From contig NC_085098.1 of assembly GCF_963422355.1 (NCBI RefSeq), forward strand, positions 3,398,632-3,462,631: DNA of 64,000 nt, in the 5' to 3' direction. A program made the position numbers and the translations under genes. Below are positions 24,410 to 40,731 of this stretch, one piece after another. The notes beneath the pieces are model-generated. The model was not told where the DNA came from and ran no database searches. It saw only the letters and a list, made by a program, of their open reading frames with translations. The stretch's first letter is position 1; the number at the start of each line of letters is the position of its first letter. Source of the stretch: Corticium candelabrum (Eukaryota; Porifera; Homoscleromorpha; Homosclerophorida; Plakinidae).

Positions 24410-25449
24410 CCCGGAGCGTGACCATTTCGTCCATTCCATTTTCAATTCACGGCAACAATTGAATATTGAATTAGAAATTGAAAATTGCCTACAAGTTACT
24501 TGCAATTTCAATATTCAATTCTATTAAAAATTAAAAATTGATTGATCGACGGACTATAATCATTTGCGGATTAAAATGAATATTGAAATTGCAAGCACGT
24601 TAGTTCAATTTTCAATATTAAATTCAATATTTAATTTAATTTAAAAATTAAATATTAAATTTTGAATTTGCGTGGCCAATTCGTCCATTCCATTTTTAAT
24701 TTTTGAGACAAATTGAAAATTGAATGTCAAATTAAAAATTGACTGGCGTTGCTTGCTCTTACAATATTCCATTACATTGAAAATAGAAATTGATTGAAGA
24801 ACAATTGTGATGTCAATATTCCTTTACTTTGCAAATAGATTCAATCTTTTCATCCGTCCAATTTTCGTAAATTATGAATATTAGAATAGAGCCTCCGATG
24901 CAATTTTCTTTCTCCGTACTAAATGTAAATAGAAAGTTACCCGCAGCTGCTAGCGCGAGCCATATCTCATAAACGACATAATGACACCGCGCGGGCGGTC
25001 ACCGGTGACTTCAATATTCAATTCTATTGAAAGACGAAAGTTGGTCTAGCTTAGCCACGCCCAGCCACGCCTCTGGCATTCATGCAATGTAATGCAATTA
25101 AGAGATGCATGAGAAAGCCTCGACAGGCACGCGACCGACCTCTCACAACAAGTCGGTAAGCACTTGCACCTGGCTCTCGTCAACCGTCACGCTCAGGCGC
25201 GAGACATTCCTTGCGGCGATGAGCGAGGGCAGCTCGTTGCATGGAGGCACGCGTCTAGAGCATCTATAATCAACGAGATCAACGTCTAGCCTACGCTGGA
25301 AAGTTGACGTCTAGTCGATTTGTAAAGACTCCAAGCAACTATCTAGCTAGAGCACATTTGCGTGGATCATCTAGACCACGCCTCTAAAGATCTGACGGGG
25401 AAGCTCCAGCCGGTATCTATCATCTCACGATATAACGGCAGGTCGTGCA

Positions 25450-25737
25450 TTGTCTCCACTCTCGATCTCCATGGACGAAGTTGACGAAGATTTTGTTCGG
25501 AAGCGAGTCGAAGAGGGTAATAGTCATGCTGTCATCAGTGAAGAATTACAGACGATGTTTCCAGGACTTCGGGGACTCGGCGAACGATCTGTTCGACGTT
25601 TCTGTACAGACAGAGGCATAAGTCGACGTTGTTCTGTGACTAAAGAGGAACTAGAACGCTGCGTGTCTGACGCCGTGAGCGAGGTGAGCACTAGCTATAT
25701 ATCTCTAGGTAGCTGGCTGCATGCTCGTTATAGTTAG
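25450..25737 (+). CDS. N-terminal exon of the deleted transposase (copy 3)
   Basis: 95 codons, differing from copy 2 at a handful of residues (for example GLGERSVRRFC against GLRERSVRRFC). The donor after SEV (GTGAGC) is kept. The downstream acceptor (TCTGACAG, near 25850) again yields VGPSCIF and no integrase core. Confidence 0.55.
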   Translation: MSPLSISMDEVDEDFVRKRVEEGNSHAVISEELQTMFPGLRGLGERSVRRFCTDRGISRRCSVTKEELERCVSDAVSEVSTSYISLGSWLHARYS

Positions 25738-26181
25738 ATTAGGTCATGATTTGATCATGATCACTATAGCTAGGTCATGATTGTACACAGCATGTATACT
25801 GTGTGCATGGCCTATAATTCCTGTATGTATATTTATATTGACTCTGACAGGTCGGACCATCTTGCATCTTCAGATCGTCAAAAAGCAAGAAGAAGGCAAC
25901 GGCTACGCAATGCAAGTCTAAGATTTCTTGTACTTGTACGCGGTCTCCAGTAAATTTTTGATTTTTTGCTTGACTTTTACAAAATAATACAACTTTACAT
26001 ATTTTAACTGCTAATACGGTCTTGTTTCAATAGCATTCTAAGTCAAGATTGTAACATGGTAGCACCTAAATATTATATACTCATGATCAGCTAGAACTCT
26101 TGATCACAGAATGTCATGGCTCTAGTTTGTCTTCTTTAGTCTTTTTGACTTTTCTTTGTAATGGAAGCTTGCATATGTCCA

Positions 26182-26252
<71 letters not shown>

Positions 26253-26327
26253 TCTCATTGCATATTTTTGGGGAACAACTGTCTATTATTTATATCAATA
26301 TGTTCATTATGTTAGAAACTGCAGAGA

Positions 26328-26774
26328 AGATCTTCAGCTTTAGAGATGTCCACAACTTTGAACGACAAACAAAAGAAGACGTATGCTAGTGCCACGAAAC
26401 TGGAATTGATGTCGTCAGAAGTCTCTGAAAATAGCAGTGATAACGAGCCACCCTCTGAGGGAGCCTACACTGCTGGACGTTCACAACTCCTGATCCGACC
26501 TCTTCCGTGGAGAGCCATTGAAGCAACAAAGGTGTTTGAGGTTTTGGACAGAAAGTACGCCAGAAGGCAGACTCAAAGAGGAACGGTACCAAGAGTAAAC
26601 GGAGCTCCATCTACCAGAACACGTCCGGGAATGACATTGTACCAAAGTGGGCTTTGGAGACTTCTGCTAATTACAATACGTTTGATTTTAATACATGTCA
26701 AAGAACATGGATATATAGAGCTAGATCATTCAAATTTGCTGTTAACATTGTTGTCCATTGCCGAAGTTTGTTGA
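26328..26774 (+). CDS. Last exon of element copy 3, altered C-terminus
   Basis: Reads through MSTTLNDKQKKTYASATKLE, RPLPWRAIEATKVFEVLDRK and GTVPRVNG, then ends in a different frame from copy 2, so its tail (RLLLITIRLI...) is probably not the original. Small acidic/basic protein of unknown role. Confidence 0.45.
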   Translation, partial: RSSALEMSTTLNDKQKKTYASATKLELMSSEVSENSSDNEPPSEGAYTAGRSQLLIRPLPWRAIEATKVFEVLDRKYARRQTQRGTVPRVNGAPSTRTRPGMTLYQSGLWRLLLITIRLILIHVKEHGYIELDHSNLLLTLLSIAEVC

Positions 26775-26868
26775 ACTAGAGAAATAAATCACATGACAAT
26801 TAATGTCAATCACCTGGTTTGTGTGTCTTAGGACTACCTATAGCTCATATTTGGAAAAATATGTATAC

Positions 26869-27172
26869 GGTCAATATTGCTTGATATACACAGTCAATAT
26901 TGCTTGACATATACAGTCAATATTGATTGATATATACAGTCAATATTGATTGATATATACAGTCAATATTGATTGATATATACAGTCAATATTGATTGAT
27001 ATATACAGTCAATATTGATTGATATATACAGTCAATATTGATTGATATATACAGTCAATATTTGTTGATATATACAGTCAATATTGATTGATATATACAG
27101 TCAATATTGATTGATATATACAGTCAATATTGATTGATATATACAGTCAATATTGATTGATTTAGACAGTGA
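26869..27172. repeat. 23-bp minisatellite, about 13 copies
   Basis: Unit TCAATATTGATTGATATATA plus CAG, nearly perfect in the middle and more varied at both ends. It starts directly at the end of element copy 3. Confidence 0.9.
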
Positions 27173-27439
27173 ACGTAATTGATGTGTGCAGTCAACAGTA
27201 CTATTGTCATTAACATTGACTGAATCAATCAATCAATTTTGACTGTAATATTGATTGATATATAGATGTCAATATTAGCTTCTCAATATCATCAAAGCAG
27301 AGCAAACATGCGACATTTACTAATAGATATTTACCAAAAAAGAAGAAGAAAACATTTGGTAAAATCTTTCAGAAATCTGTGTTTAGCTTGCAATATGAAT
27401 CCGTTATTATCTGCCTAATTTCTTTGCTGTGAAATCTAT

Positions 27440-27660
27440 CATTACAATAGCACGTGATTGCGCATGCGGATAAGTCATGCGTAAGTTGGCGCAAAACATC
27501 ATGTTATGCAAGTTTGATTTGCAATAGATAACGTTAACTGTTGTTTTATCTGCAGGTCTCCCATACCGAGCTCAGTACTCTACGTCATGTACTACGGACG
27601 AAAATACCACGTGCACTGTCACGTGATCTATTTCGCGCCATATTCGAAACCGTGTCTCGT
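27440..27660 (+). promoter_or_regulatory. Candidate promoter with E-boxes and NRF1-like site
   Basis: Within 200 bp: GCACGTGATTGCGCATGCGG (E-box joined to an NRF1-like palindrome, about 27450), CCACGTGC and GTCACGTGAT (about 27607-27625), and TTTCGCGCC, E2F-like (about 27630). This density of GC-rich sites in AT-rich DNA suggests a promoter driving rightward. Confidence 0.35.
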
Positions 27661-27699
27661 GATGTTGAAGCCATGCACAAAACACCTAGCATCTTCCGG
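27556..27699 (+). CDS. Possible first or internal exon, unknown product
   Basis: Bounded by a good acceptor-like TTTATCTGCAG and a strong donor CGG|GTGAGT at 27700. The frame open throughout reads LRHVLRTKIPRALSRDLFRA. Alternatively the ATG at about 27662 starts a short first exon (MLKPCTKHLASS). No family recognised; partner exons are not established. Confidence 0.3.
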
Positions 27700-27727
27700 G
27701 TGAGTCATTTACATACCAAAATATCGA

Positions 27728-27729
<2 letters not shown>

Positions 27730-27795
<66 letters not shown>
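27730..27795. repeat. (TG)n microsatellite
   Basis: About 32 TG units directly after the possible exon. Confidence 0.97.
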
Positions 27796-27798
<3 letters not shown>

Positions 27799-27969
27799 TT
27801 TGCTTGCCTGTTTGTTGTGCAAATGCATATCCATTTACAAGCACACTTGTGCCCAAAAAAGCAAAATAATTTGTAGTCTTAGTAATGTAGTTTGTTATGA
27901 ACATTGTTATTTCTTTACAAGAACAATGTAAATATAATTAATTGAGACATAGCTAATAGCAGATCCCTC

Positions 27970-28260
27970 ATGTTCAGACAAAGTATCTGCCAACTGTCCA
28001 GAGAAGACTGCAGTAAAGTAACATTTCCAGTCACTTCTCCAGAGAAGGGAATGCTTGTTGAGCTTGCTGAAGTACAATCGATGGCAAATCCAATCGAGTG
28101 CTCTATGATTCCTTCTGAGTCAAGGTGTCGAGGATTGCTGAGAATTCTTTCTGCAAAGGCCAGCTTTGCTGCTGGCTTTACCTTTGGTGCATTCAGTGCT
28201 AATGGCATACGAGAATGCATCGCAATCTATTTTGCAACAGATACAGCACACAGAGTGAGG
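27970..28260 (+). CDS. Possible exon, unknown product
   Basis: An open stretch of about 97 codons starting near MFRQSICQLSRED and containing ESRCRGLLRILSAKASFAAG. It ends at a donor-like GTGAGG near 28254. It could belong with the exon at 27556 or the MULE downstream, or be chance. Confidence 0.25.
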
Positions 28261-28339
28261 TACAAAATTTGATGCAGTAGTGTACAGACTGTGGCATAGA
28301 ACAGTGTATGCTAAGTAATAATGCACACGTGTACACGAG

Positions 28340-28504
<165 letters not shown>

Positions 28505-28542
28505 GACAGCCAAGACAGACAGACAGACAAACAGACAGACAG

Positions 28543-29312
28543 GGCTATTGTTAGAGATTTTGATGATTGTCAATTGTAATTCTTACTCCCATATGGGGTT
28601 TAAGTCAGTAAAGAGTGATTATGTAATGGACTGATGGAAATTTTGTTGTAATTGAAATATATGATTGACAGACAACAAACAGACATACAGACACAGTTCC
28701 ATAACTGGCTAACTATATTTCACATTTTCTCTTTTTCCAACTGCAATGTAGATATGTAATAGCAATACTTTGACCACCTGCATCTTTCTCAAGGCACTTT
28801 GAAAGTAAGTCAAAAGTATTATGGCATCACAGTAGAAATATGATACAATAACCTAACCTATCATATTGTAAACCGGGGTGAGCAGTATGGGACAAGACCC
28901 TTTGTAAAATGTACATTTGCGTATATATGCATATATTCAATATTTATTAAATGTGTTTTCAGCTGGAATTATTCAGTGGATACGCAAGGCTTCTTACTGT
29001 GTCAGTTCCATCATATTAATTCATTGATTCTTCTGTTCAAATGGAAGTTTTAGTCAATTGTATTGATGATTAGTCTTCAGACAGTATTCTACCGTATCCT
29101 ACTATTGTGATGCCCCAATACTTATGACATAGTTTCTTGTTTCAAAGTCCACTAACTACCTTAAGAAAGACCACAAAAGGTGGTTAAAATGTCTGCAAAA
29201 ATATATACATATTTCACTAGTTAGAAAACAGAAGTGTCAACAATTCTCTGACTGACTAACTATACGTTTACATTGAAAATAGAAACATCAGTAATTAAAC
29301 ATATTATTACAG
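28543..29312. other. Noncoding gap before the MULE
   Basis: AT-rich DNA without a supported feature. It ends in a good acceptor (ATTATTACAG) at 29312, so at least part is likely an intron or 5' region of the MULE. Confidence 0.45.
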
Positions 29313-30039
29313 GAAAGAAAAGGAATGGTTCAACAAGTCCATACTTCCACCCAAAGACATGCAACTGGAACTTGTTTCTAAGCAGCATCTAGATATGCTA
29401 AAATGTCATTTGTGGTCTCGGTGTCCTTCTGCCAAGGTTGCTGGATCAATAACCTGTGATGACTTAGCTAGGTTTACCTGCGATAGATGGTTGACAGATG
29501 CAATACTAGAACATGTGTGTGACCTTCTTAACCAGCAATGCAGCAACATAGCTTTTTTTGTCTTGTCAGAAGCCAACAAAATGACATTGCCGACTTTGAT
29601 TCATACTACAGTAGCCATAAAGAAAGAAACCCTCCAGAAAATTGTGGCAATCTTGAATGTCAGGATTGATAGAGAAACCGAATAGTCAGCTGTCACGTGT
29701 TCTCTCATTCCCACTGGTAACCACTGGGTAGTATTTGTCATTGACATGTCAACAGGAACGTCTTACTATGCGGACCCACTGGGATATCCAATGCCATATA
29801 ATCTTAAAATTGAGCTTGACCCTTTTCTACAACATCTGAACAAGACTCTAAACTGTGAAATTGACCACCCTATTCAACTGATGCACAAAGTAAATTTCGA
29901 TGTAACAGGACGGCATTTGTGTCTTGGAGAATGCTTGACATACCCTTTACAAACTTGCTCTTCTATTTGTGGGTTTGTAACTATCATGACAAGTGCAATA
30001 ATAGCAAATTGTGATGAGTGTGGAAATGCATTTTATTAA
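29313..30039 (+). pseudogene. ULP1-like cysteine protease part of the MULE
   Basis: Opens after an acceptor with KEWFNKSILPPKDM, then CDRWLTDAILEHVCDLLNQQ (the WLTD entry motif), SEANKM, and after one TAG stop at 29683 GNHWVVFVID with the catalytic His, GTSYYADPLGYP with the catalytic Asp, and CSSICGFVTIM with the catalytic Cys. This is a C48-like fold. A protease of the SUMO family ahead of a Mutator-type transposase is known from some plant MULEs (Kaonashi-like); this animal case has the same order. The homologous part at 57381-57800 and 56362-57303 shares the flanking text as well. Confidence 0.7.
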
Positions 30040-31060
30040 AAAGAAGAATAGTCAATCCACTGAAACAATGGCTAGGAATTTACCTCCGACCATCAGAATA
30101 CCCTGTTATCATTCGCCAAGCCTTAGCTACTTGGATTGTGTCTGGTAAGATTACAGTAGCTAATATCACAGACAAGAGACTCAACATTCCTACTGAGATC
30201 ATGATGATGTTACAGACATCACAGAAAGCAACCGCTGCTCAAATAAGGCAAATTGGTGTCTTTAAAATTGCAAAAACGGCACATCTCTTACACCAACTTC
30301 TTCCAGCTAGTCCTGACAATCAAAAGAGAGTCCACTTTTCAGAAGAGCCAGCAAGTTGTATGCAAAAACAGCCAGTAGAGACAAAAATTTCAACATCAAG
30401 TACACTGACACAAACTAAAGTACAACTAAGTGTGACGCCATCCAGTCAGTCTGTACATCATTTTCCAATCAGGCCAGGGTTGCATTCTGTTGCTACGAGC
30501 ACCAATAAACCAGCAGTAATAAGCAGTTCTCTGTCTGGTGTCACAGAACCCTGCAGAGACAACTGTTTATGTCATAAGTGTCACACACGAGAATGTAAGC
30601 AATTGCCATTGCCAATAGAAAGGAAAGAACTCTGTACTGAATCCACCTTCAGAAAACTTCTTCCAGCTGGATTTACACATGATGTTCAGTCATTTGCTGC
30701 CTACACTCCTAATCACTACTGTGGTGCCCCTGATATGTTTACAGCTGATATAGTAGCAGATGTCACAGATCAAGTCAGTTGCAAGAAGTGGATAGAGGAA
30801 TTCTGCAAAGTTTCACTGACCACGTATCGTACTCAGAGGACATACACCAAGCTGAAAGGGAAAAGACTAGTTTACAAAGTTGACTACAGGTGCCAGCATA
30901 ATACGATGAATAAAAAACAAAAAATTACTAGAACGACTGCCCGCACCTCTCCACGAAACAGATACTGCCTGCCCAAGCACCATTACAATTTCTGTGATGC
31001 CAATAGAACAGGCTGTCAAAGGATTCCAAGGTTGGATTAAAATTGACTTTCGTCACAACC
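30018..31060 (+). pseudogene. Linker and FAR1-like DNA-binding part of the MULE
   Basis: After a frame change it reads NPLKQWLGIYLRPSEYPVII, LATWIVSGKITVANITDK, a Ser/Thr/Gln-rich linker, a Cys/His cluster (CRDNCLCHKCHTRECK), then WIEEFCKVSLTTYRTQRTYT and KRLVYKVDYRCQHNT. After a further frame change near 30950 follow DTACPSTITISVM and GWIKIDFRHNHPLSSAH, the zinc-binding end of a FAR1/FLYWCH-like domain that binds transposon ends in complete relatives. Confidence 0.6.
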
Positions 31061-32481
31061 ATCCACTGAGTTCTGCCCATACTCTTGGTTTTCGAGATGT
31101 TTCTTCTGATACAAATAAGTTATTCCAAGACTACTTTAGTCAAGGGTATTCACCAGCACAAGCAAACTATGTGCATGAGAACAACCTCCTTGTTTGTACA
31201 AACGATTTAAAATCTGAACAGCTTCTGTCTGATCGTTCTACAAATCCCCGTCTAGGTGACACTTACAGACTGAAGTCTGAATGGGATCAGACGAATAGTG
31301 GTCCAAGGCAAGGAAAAGCTATGTTTGAAGAGTTCGAAGCCAGGATCGAACAATTCAACAAAGACTGTGAAAAATCAGGTGGTAAGGCTGTCTTGCAAAA
31401 ATTCCATGCAAGTAAAATACCAGGGGAAGACACTCCTTTTATTCTTGCAGTTTGCACTCCTCTCATGTGCCGAGTACATAAATATGTACAGCAGGCAGGA
31501 GAGCTAGTATATTGTGATGCAACATCTGGCTTGGATGGTTCCAACTGTGCCATGTACGTAATCAGTTGTTCAAATGTAGCTGGAGGGATACCTCTAGGTA
31601 TTGTTGTCACTTCAAGTGAGACTACCGTGACACTTTCAGTTGCTTTAAGTAAGCTACAATCAGTAATGCCAGAATGGGCATTTTACAACAACAGCAAACA
31701 AGGGCCTGACATTTTTATGACTGACGATGCGTCTGCACTTCGAGAGGCAATAGCTGCTCAACGGCCTAAAGCTCGACGCCTTCTTTGCACATTTCATTTA
31801 CTTCAGAGCATCTGGAGATGGCTGTGGAATGCAAAAAATAACATTCCGTTGCAAGACAGACAATCTATAATGAAAGCAGTAAAAGCATTGGTATTTGCCA
31901 AATCTGAAGAAGATGTCATAGACAAGTATGCAGAGGTAAAACTGTCAAACACATTTCAACGACATTCTCACTTTGCAAAATACTTTGATAGTATATGGCA
32001 GCGTCGAAGAGAATGGGCAACCAGCTATCGGTTAGGACTCCTCACAAGAGGAAATAACACTAACAACTATGCCGAAGTAGGATTTTGTATTTTTAAGGAT
32101 ATCATTTGCCAGAGGACGAAAGCTTTCAATTTGGTACAACTGTTTCAGTTCATTACAGTCAACCTAGAACAGTACTATGAACTACGACTACTAAATATAG
32201 GCCACAGTAGGTTTGACCATGCACTGTCAGTTCGATTCTATGGCTGGGATGAAGAAAAGGTAGACAGTACTGCTATAACAGAGATAGATGGAACCTCAGG
32301 ACTTTACTCAGTTCCAAGTGTTTCAAATCCTCAGCAGTTTCATACTTTGGACATTAAACTAGGTGTGTGTTCTTGTCCAAAGGGTATGAGCGGACGGCCT
32401 TGTCACCACCAGGCAGCAATCGTCATGAAATATAAGCTGTCCAGTATCAACTATATTCCATATTACTCAGCTTCAGCATGA
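30994..32481 (+). CDS. MULE transposase DDE domain with SWIM zinc finger
   Basis: 495 codons in one open frame. Motifs: HNHPLSSAHTLGFRDVSSDT, then CTPLMCRVHKYVQQAGELVY leading into CDATSGLDG with the first catalytic Asp, GIPLGIVVTSSETT, IFMTDDASALREAI with the second Asp, LLCTFHLLQSIWRWLWNAK, RRREWATSYR and RGNNTNNYAEVGF with the catalytic Glu. The SWIM finger is CSCPKGMSGRPCHHQAA. This is the animal MULE subfamily with text HNHP, QSGELVFVD and RGNNTNNYVE (from recall). The domain is uninterrupted here, but the flanking parts are broken. The TGA at 32479 cuts off the C-terminal tail seen in relatives. Confidence 0.85.
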   Translation: MMPIEQAVKGFQGWIKIDFRHNHPLSSAHTLGFRDVSSDTNKLFQDYFSQGYSPAQANYVHENNLLVCTNDLKSEQLLSDRSTNPRLGDTYRLKSEWDQTNSGPRQGKAMFEEFEARIEQFNKDCEKSGGKAVLQKFHASKIPGEDTPFILAVCTPLMCRVHKYVQQAGELVYCDATSGLDGSNCAMYVISCSNVAGGIPLGIVVTSSETTVTLSVALSKLQSVMPEWAFYNNSKQGPDIFMTDDASALREAIAAQRPKARRLLCTFHLLQSIWRWLWNAKNNIPLQDRQSIMKAVKALVFAKSEEDVIDKYAEVKLSNTFQRHSHFAKYFDSIWQRRREWATSYRLGLLTRGNNTNNYAEVGFCIFKDIICQRTKAFNLVQLFQFITVNLEQYYELRLLNIGHSRFDHALSVRFYGWDEEKVDSTAITEIDGTSGLYSVPSVSNPQQFHTLDIKLGVCSCPKGMSGRPCHHQAAIVMKYKLSSINYIPYYSASA

Positions 32482-33132
32482 AGATAGTTTGCAACAATTG
32501 CACGTGGAGATCAAGTTCAAAATGAGGAATTCTACGCAAGCCTCCATGAAAAAGACACACATTCATTATTAACAAGAGAGAGTCAATACTCTAAATCAGA
32601 ATCAACAGATACTGTTTATCCTAGTCAGTTGCAACCTTCAAATGAAAACCAGGAACCCAGTTTTTTCTTGGACAGTGACTGTACTATGGACAACAGTGAC
32701 AACAGTGACAACAGCGCAAGAAGCCTTAGCCCCGATGTAGTGTGCAACAACTTAGACTGTGTTGTCGAAGATCTCAAATCAAGACTGACGTGTGATACGC
32801 AAATCAAGGAGGCCACAAATAAGTTCTGTGAAAAGTACTGGACATTGAAAATGTCCACAACGTTAGCCGCCAGTTTACACCAGTTCGGGAAAGCACACTT
32901 CCATCCAACAGCAAAGAAAAATGTAACTGTAAAACGTTACAGACACAACATGATACCTGTGCAGCCTACAGCAACAGCTCGTAGAAGACCACTTCTTGCA
33001 CGCGGTCGAAGTAATGCACCTCAAGGACGGCCAAGCGGAAGAAAGCGGAAGGCAGAGATAGAACTTGACAAAAATGTTATGCCTAAGAGAGGAAAAATGT
33101 CCCTTAAAAACCACACTGTTTGTCTAAATTGA
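32482..33132 (+). pseudogene. C-terminal tail of the MULE protein
   Basis: In the same frame as the DDE domain after two stops: ARGDQVQNEEFYASLHEKD, an acidic Ser/Asp/Asn stretch (SDCTMDNSDNSDNSARS), HQFGKAHFHPTAKKNVTVKR and a basic end with GRPSGRKRKAEIELDK, probably a nuclear localisation signal. Confidence 0.6.
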
Positions 33133-34286
<1,154 letters not shown>

Positions 34287-34379
34287 ATCCTAAAATCCTA
34301 AATGTCAAGAGCTGCCTCTCAGAGGTCACACCCCCAGCTGTTTAGCTGGGCCCTGTGCGCTACTCAGGGAACTCTGGGC

Positions 34380-37614
<3,235 letters not shown>

Positions 37615-37829
37615 TTATATGTTTTGCGGCAAAGGTGTTGAAGTTAATGTGCAGGTTGTTTGTAACCAGCACAAAATCACCACAGTTTTTAAATGATGCT
37701 TGTTAACAAAGCATCTGTAATCCATCCACAGAGCAACACGTAAGTCAATACTAAGCCAGCACTCTCCTTCTTCTATTGGATGTTCTTTGAGCTGCAATGA
37801 AATAACAGTAAACATTTAATCATTGATTT

Positions 37830-37871
<42 letters not shown>

Positions 37872-38358
37872 GTGCTCAGCAGCAAAGTGACAAAAAGTCA
37901 GTTGTCATTCTTATCTTGTTGCTCACACTCACTTGAGCAAAAGTGTACATAAAAACGACAAGTTCTTTTTGAAAGTGTGAAGACCACTTTCAGAAATTGT
38001 AGCAACAAGGTACAAATGACGAAATTGTTTGGTCTACCATATTTGTAATGTGTGAATATGTGTGTTGTTAGTGTGTTGTTGGACTGACACACATTCCAAA
38101 TGATGTCTACAAAATTATAATACAACTTACTATGGTATCATCATCATCTTCTGCCTTCCATTCTTTAAAGGTTGCCCCTGTTTGACATAACCGCAATAGA
38201 GAAGTGTTAAACAGGTCACATTCCAAAGTTTCTTTATCGATTTCCTTGATTCTTGTGTCCCCACCTTTGAAGTCTGTAGCTTTTACTTGTTGATGTAACT
38301 GTATGCTGTCACTATCAAGAGCATGAGTACTGATGTGTTTATCCGACAGCGGAACAAC
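37615..38358 (-). CDS. Two-exon end of an unrecognised minus-strand gene
   Basis: Exon 38131-38358 is framed by an acceptor (ATTCAAACAG) and a donor (ATA|GTAAGT) and stays open over 76 codons (VVPLSDKHISTHALDSDSIQ..., ATFKEWKAEDDDTI). The next exon, 37615-37791, follows TTATTTCATTGCAG in the same phase and reads LKEHPIEEGECWLSIDLRVA, LWMDYRCFVNKHHLKTV and a stop after PLPQNI. The matched phases and strong splice sites support a real gene. The product is acidic, soluble in appearance, without a known motif. It may be a host gene or an unknown transposon protein. A TA microsatellite (37833-37868) sits in the intron. Confidence 0.45.
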
Positions 38359-38620
38359 CTGTTTGAATCACACTAAGTGAAAACATGATCATATGACATC
38401 AATTAACAGAACTGATAACACTGTAAATTTCTTCTTGTTGGTGTTACACTATAAGTACCATACATAATTGCAACACATCCATTGCAGCAACTTCATATAA
38501 CTATATACTGACTAACCAGGTATGACTGTCACTGACATCATCATGTACAAGTAAAATGTCTGCACACAGATTGATGTTGTATGTTGCAAAAGACAATACA
38601 TATTGCTAAAATTAACCAAC

Positions 38621-38722
38621 CATTCTTCTGCAACAGACTTCTTGGCGAATCTCTTTCTGTTGATTTGTCATCTATAATTTCTACATCACCTATCAAGACA
38701 TCCAGGGAATCTATTTTACTAT
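38621..38722 (-). CDS. Possible upstream exon of the same unrecognised gene
   Basis: Acceptor TTTTTAG and donor ATG|GTTGGT bound 34 open codons (SKIDSLDVLIGDVEIIDDKS and TERDSPRSLLQKN). Its phase does not match the exon at 38131-38358 directly, so an exon between them would be needed. Confidence 0.25.
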
Positions 38723-38844
38723 CTAAAAATTGTAGTGACACACTTTACTTACTGTTGTTGTCTGCTTGTGTTTTACTTGCAGTTGAAGTCAGTTTCCAAG
38801 AGCTGTACATTCAAGATTCAAAGCTCAAGGTTTAGTGTTCATGC

Positions 38845-39430
<586 letters not shown>

Positions 39431-39472
39431 ATACAGACAACAGGTGTATCTTCATGGCATTGGAGCTACTTA

Positions 39473-40686
39473 CCATACATATGAAAACACCACAATCTGC
39501 TTTATTGGTTTGAATTGGGAAATCCTTTGCATAACAGAAAATGTAAGTCTTCCTAAAGCAACAAATTTATATATGCTGACTCTTAGAGAGGATCCGGCTA
39601 TGCAAGGCCACTTGCCCGATACACTGAACTTCCATTTTCCTGCTTCACATTGTAAGAACTCTCTGTCAAGCAAGGGTTTTGTGTCAATAATTAGCACAGG
39701 TTATCTAAGTTCATTGCAACGCTATACCGAATGCGTGCTACAACTGTATAATTGGTTTGGTTTGGTTGAAATGAATCAAGGTACTTGATTTCAGCTCTCT
39801 TGGTGTCCAGAACCTACAAGGTAGCAAGTGTATGAATTTCCTGTCATGTGTACAAATAATGAAGTTTACCACAATTATCCAGTGACCAGGAAGATGAACT
39901 GGTATAGTAACAACGTCATACTGAAAAATGTCGACCGTCCTGTCACAAAAGTGTTATGTAAAAGTCAATGTATACAAAAATTAAAGGGAATGGCAACAGA
40001 GATCAGAAAGCCTACTTTATGCCATTTCCACCAAAGTGATCTCTTGCCATCACAACACAAACTCAGGGACATGTAGAGAAAAGTATTATATGAGAATACT
40101 CGAAATCCCTGCGATACCAGCTATTTCAATATTTTTTAATTACTGCAGTGACTAATCATTTTACCTGATGGCATAATGATATTGTAATTTTTTGAAGAAA
40201 AGCATTGATAACCTGGCAACACCACCCATTTCTGTTGTGTTGCTCACCATAGACACAAAGCCATGCATAAATTACTGAATTAATTTCTTACTTTATCATT
40301 CACCCAGTTGTTTGGGCACAGACTACACAATTCTGCAGCTCTCAACTCCTGGCCGTCATCATTGTAGGCAACAACACTGTTTGGTGCTGTGCCTTCCCAG
40401 ATTTTATCCACCTAGAAATTATTTGAAGTGCTATTTTGGTCTTATCTTTGAAAGTTCTACCTGCTCTTGTTGTTCTCTCGTCAAAAACAGCCACTTTTGA
40501 CCACTGGCATGGTGTTCCTGTTCCATTGAGATAATTGTATCGCCAATTATGACATCATTTGGTGGAGTGTAGGGCAAAGACAGACAGAGAGTTTGTCTGC
40601 AGTATGTATGGTCTGTGACATTTGCGATGACGTTACATTTTGATCTTCCAAGAGCAGTGTATTTCTCTGTACTCTCACTTGAATTA
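39473..40686 (-). CDS. Ginger ULP1-type protease region, multi-exon (right copy)
   Basis: Mirror of 22742-23952 with the same exon borders and the same catalytic His, Asp, Gln and Cys motifs (GHWIIVVLD, YLDSF, ADCGVFICM). The few differences are conservative. Likely role as in the left copy: cutting SUMO-like conjugates. Confidence 0.75.
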
Positions 40687-40731
40687 CTGAACAAAATTGA
40701 TGTTGTTATTTGGATGTCTTTCTTTAATTAA

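Larger units (their letters stand above)
24410..26872 (+). mobile_element. Non-autonomous DNA element, copy 3
   Basis: Plus-strand copy of the family at 5664-10739, starting GCGTGACCATTTCGTCC and ending near CTCATATTTG. It has the full first exon (25450-25737) and the last exon (about 26328-26774). It lacks about 55 bp of the AT-rich end relative to copy 1 (around 24585). A TA microsatellite lies at 26186-26249. Confidence 0.7.
29313..33132 (+). mobile_element. Decayed MULE transposon with ULP1, MULE DDE and SWIM parts
   Basis: One long plus-strand coding remnant. Order: ULP1-like protease (29313-30039), linker (30018-30550), FAR1/FLYWCH-like zinc-binding region (about 30550-31060), MULE DDE domain (about 31500-32100), SWIM finger (about 32355-32415), charged basic tail (to 33132). 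It is a plain DNA transposon remnant: in-frame stops at 29683, 32479 and 32485, and frame changes near 30030 and 30950. No terminal inverted repeats were identified. An AATAAA follows at about 33267. Confidence 0.8.
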
